A stretch of DNA of 16,937 bases from Candidatus Egerieicola pullicola (lineage in GTDB: Bacteria > Bacillota > Clostridia > Oscillospirales > Ruminococcaceae): NCBI GenBank assembly GCA_018712465.1, contig DVGY01000045.1, positions 1-16,937 of the forward strand. The letters are read 5' to 3'. Made by a program: the position numbers and the translations under genes. Under the pieces are notes generated by a model. The model saw nothing but the letters and a program-made list of their open reading frames with translations, did no database searches and was not told where the DNA came from. This document shows, in pieces, positions 15,273 through 16,937 of this stretch. Position 1 is the stretch's first letter, and every line of letters starts with the position of its first letter.

Positions 15273-15300
15273 AAAAACGGAGAGGCCGAAACCTCTCCGT
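15273..15300 (-). terminator. Terminator of the LCP-family gene
   Basis: On the minus strand a perfect nine-base stem ACGGAGAGG/CCTCTCCGT (arms 15292-15300 and 15277-15285) with a 6-base loop runs into a T-run (15273-15277). It starts 6 bases after the stop codon of the LCP gene. Confidence 0.9.
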
Positions 15301-15306
15301 GCAACA

Positions 15307-16362
15307 TCAGGGATTGATGTCCTGATAAATGTAATTGTGAATGATCTGGGTGGCAGCATCCAAATCATAAACGTAATACCACCGGCTGCCAATGTATTCC
15401 CCGCGAGCATTGCAGTTACCATCCGGCAGAGCGCATTGCCCGAAGGAAGGACCGGAAGTCACTGCCCAAGTGCCGATATCGATCATTTCATCCACCGATA
15501 AAGAGGTGGTGCATTGGCTCAGCACCATGCTGGCTAAGCCGGGGAGACGGGTAATATCCATCTGCGCCACTGAATTAAACAGGGAATTCAGTACTTCCCG
15601 CTGGCGTTCGGTGCGGTCCATATCCGAACCAGTATACCGGTTTCGAGAATAGGCCACCGCTTGACCACCGGTGAGGAGCTGATAACCAGTTTGCTGTACC
15701 GGCTCGGCAGAAATACCCAGGGATTGCAACTCTGGAATATAGTTATTCATCACTTCCCGTTCGTCTTCGTCTACATTGACGTAAACACCACCAACATAGT
15801 CAATGATGTTAGCCAACTGGGCAAAGTTTACGGTAACGAATTCCGAAATATCCAGGTTAAAGTTTTGATTCACCGTGCGTACCGCCAATTCCGGCCCACC
15901 GTACGCATAAGCGTGAGTAAGCTTGTCCATGCCGTGACCATCGATGGCTACATAAGAATCTCGAGCGATAGAGATCAACTTAATCTGGTTGTCAGTGCGG
16001 TTCAAAGACAATACCATCAGAGCATCTGACCGTCCAGAATCGGATGAAACATCCCGCGTGTCTACGCCAAACAAGGCGATATTGGTAATGTCCGCTACTG
16101 GCACTGCTTCACCCTGCTCGTTTTCCACCACAGAACCAGACGGGGTGGTAATACCCAGTTCGCTGGTGTTTAATTCCATGTACTGGGCAGAACCTAAAAT
16201 ACTGCGAATATATAGATAGGCAGCACCGGCCAAAACCAACAGCACCGCCAAAATAACGCAGAGGATCACAATAATTTTCTTTTTTACCGACCATTTTTTC
16301 CGCTGCTTTTTGCTAGAATGAATCGATTGTTTTTTGTCGTGATGCAGAGCCACGATGGTCAC
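15307..16362 (-). CDS. LytR-CpsA-Psr (LCP) family cell-wall ligase
   Basis: LCP proteins attach teichoic acids or other glycopolymers from lipid carriers to peptidoglycan at the outer face of the membrane. The 351-residue product has a basic cytoplasmic start, one membrane helix (about 29-51), and an extracellular LCP domain at about 92-265. Conserved residues include D101 (GVDTR), R111 and D113 in GRSDALMVLSL, R134 in SIARDS, KLTHAYAYGG (147-156), R240 in YSRNRY, and D249-R250 with R253-Q254. The C-terminal ~80 residues, including two cysteines (C310, C317), lie beyond the core. The start is GTG 16362, 8 bases after AAAGG; GTG 16353 is an alternative. The gene is monocistronic with its own promoter and terminator. 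The glycopolymer substrate is unknown. Confidence 0.93.
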   Translation of the reverse strand: MTIVALHHDKKQSIHSSKKQRKKWSVKKKIIVILCVILAVLLVLAGAAYLYIRSILGSAQYMELNTSELGITTPSGSVVENEQGEAVPVADITNIALFGVDTRDVSSDSGRSDALMVLSLNRTDNQIKLISIARDSYVAIDGHGMDKLTHAYAYGGPELAVRTVNQNFNLDISEFVTVNFAQLANIIDYVGGVYVNVDEDEREVMNNYIPELQSLGISAEPVQQTGYQLLTGGQAVAYSRNRYTGSDMDRTERQREVLNSLFNSVAQMDITRLPGLASMVLSQCTTSLSVDEMIDIGTWAVTSGPSFGQCALPDGNCNARGEYIGSRWYYVYDLDAATQIIHNYIYQDINP

Positions 16363-16386
16363 CTCAATATCCTTTCATTTCGTTTC

Positions 16387-16415
16387 ATTTTAGCATATTT
16401 CGACACTTAGGTCAA
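16387..16415 (-). promoter_or_regulatory. Promoter of the LCP-family gene
   Basis: On the minus strand TTGACC (16410-16415) is followed after 17 bases by TAAAAT (16387-16392), preceded by TGC as an extended -10. The GTG start lies 24 bases further on. Confidence 0.85.
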
Positions 16416-16509
16416 GGCCAAAAAGAAGTTGGAAATACTTTGTTTCAATTTGCAGCATTAGTCATTCCTTCTTCAATATTTTTCCACACCCAAGCGCCTA
16501 GATTATCCG

Positions 16510-16548
16510 GGACAAAAAGAGAATCGGGACAAGGCTTTCTTGTCCCGA
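16510..16548 (-). terminator. Terminator of the rRNA-tRNA operon
   Basis: A perfect ten-base stem TCGGGACAAG/CTTGTCCCGA (arms 16539-16548 and 16524-16533) with a 5-base loop, followed on the minus strand by TTCTCTTTTTG. It lies 2 bases after the tRNA-Asn 3' end. Confidence 0.9.
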
Positions 16549-16550
16549 CG

Positions 16551-16626
16551 TGGCTCCCCCAACTGGGCTCGAACCAGTGACATCATGATTAACAGTCATG
16601 CGCTCTACCGACTGAGCTATGGAGGA
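16551..16626 (-). tRNA. tRNA-Asn (anticodon GTT)
   Basis: A complete 76-base tRNA on the minus strand with encoded CCA (16551-16553). The acceptor stem TCCTCCA/TGGGGGA pairs with one wobble. The D arm is GCTC/GAGC, the anticodon stem CATGA/TCATG, and the T arm ACTGG with TTCGAGC and CCAGT. The anticodon loop CTGTTAA puts GTT at 16593-16591, reading Asn codons. It lies 14 bases after 5S and is the last gene of the rRNA operon. Confidence 0.97.
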
Positions 16627-16640
16627 ATATAACAAAATAT

Positions 16641-16756
16641 GGCGGCGCCGCTCTATCTTCCCGGGCCGTCGCCAGCCAAGTATTGTCGACACTGGTGAGC
16701 TTAACTTCTGTGTTCGGGATGGGAACAGGTGGATCCTCACCGCCATCGACACCGCC
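16641..16756 (-). rRNA. rrf: 5S ribosomal RNA
   Basis: About 116 bases on the minus strand with the conserved 5S core: CCCATCCCGAACACAGAAGT and TAAGCTCACC. The ends GGCGGTGTC and GGCGCCGCC form the terminal helix I over nine pairs with two G-U, which sets the boundaries to within a base or two. Confidence 0.95.
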
Positions 16757-16841
16757 TATTTTGTTTTTCTTGAAAGTCTCTAGGACCTTCAAAACTGAAC
16801 AACGAACCTTTGCATTTTGCATTGTGTTTCGCTTGACTTGA
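16757..16841 (-). other. 23S-5S internal transcribed spacer
   Basis: An AT-rich spacer of about 85 bases on the minus strand. It contains TTGTTCAGTTTTGAAG, a sequence typical of Firmicutes rRNA spacers. The stem TTGAAGGTC/GACTTTCAA within it is a plausible processing hairpin. No tRNA is present. Confidence 0.75.
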
Positions 16842-16937
16842 GGTCAAGCCCTCGACCGATTAGTACTTCCCGGCTCAATACGTCACCGTACTTACACCCG
16901 AAGCCTATCTACCTCATCGTCTCTAAGGGGTCTTACC
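16842..16937 (-). rRNA. rrl: 23S ribosomal RNA, 3' end (partial)
   Basis: The last ~96 bases of 23S rRNA on the minus strand; the rest lies beyond the window edge. The 3' terminal region GTACTAATCGGTCGAGGGCT, ending in GGCTTGACC (16850-16842), is highly conserved. The exact 3' end is set by analogy to other Firmicutes and could be off by a few bases. Confidence 0.95.

Noticed and set aside
16498..16822. Open frames over the tRNA-Asn and 5S region
   Set aside because: They overlap clearly folded RNA genes and the operon terminator, and have no protein features.

Overview
The window looks like chromosomal DNA from a Gram-positive anaerobe of the class Clostridia, probably an Oscillospirales/Ruminococcaceae-type gut bacterium. 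This is inferred from strong AGGAGG-type ribosome binding sites, GHKL/LytTR signalling proteins, an LCP-family wall enzyme, a CmpB-type membrane protein, a ferredoxin-thioredoxin-reductase-like protein, moderately GC-rich genes with AT-rich promoters, and a 23S-5S-tRNA-Asn operon end. Genus cannot be read from the sequence.

Layout. (1) 1-2205, plus strand: a two-gene signalling operon, a membrane GHKL histidine kinase and a LytTR response regulator, with an extended -10 promoter and a terminator. (2) 10136-2289, minus strand: a compact run of seven genes that reads as one transcription unit. In order of transcription these are a membrane-anchored protein with four copies of an unrecognised ~140-residue domain, a lipoprotein with one more copy, two ABC exporter half-transporters that overlap by 7 bases, a trigger-factor-like chaperone lacking the ribosome-binding domain, a thioredoxin with a CGAC active site, and a small ferredoxin-thioredoxin-reductase-like iron-sulfur protein. 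(3) 10137-10498: a divergent AT-rich regulatory region with promoters facing both ways. (4) 10499-12884, plus strand: nadB-nadC (NAD synthesis from aspartate) with a terminator. (5) 13027-14431, plus strand: dihydrofolate reductase and a CmpB-like membrane protein, ending at a terminator that can work in both directions. (6) 15271-14434, minus strand: uridine phosphorylase with its own promoter. (7) 16415-15273, minus strand: an LCP-family cell-wall ligase with promoter and terminator. (8) 16937-16510, minus strand: the end of an rRNA operon (23S 3' end, 5S, tRNA-Asn, terminator).

Most genes are ordinary core functions. The part that deserves attention is the seven-gene minus-strand unit. It joins two surface-exposed proteins built from a repeated domain I do not recognise (five copies, two of them a recent 423-bp tandem duplication) to an exporter pair and to cytoplasmic folding and thiol-redox proteins. 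Whether these act together is inference from gene order only.
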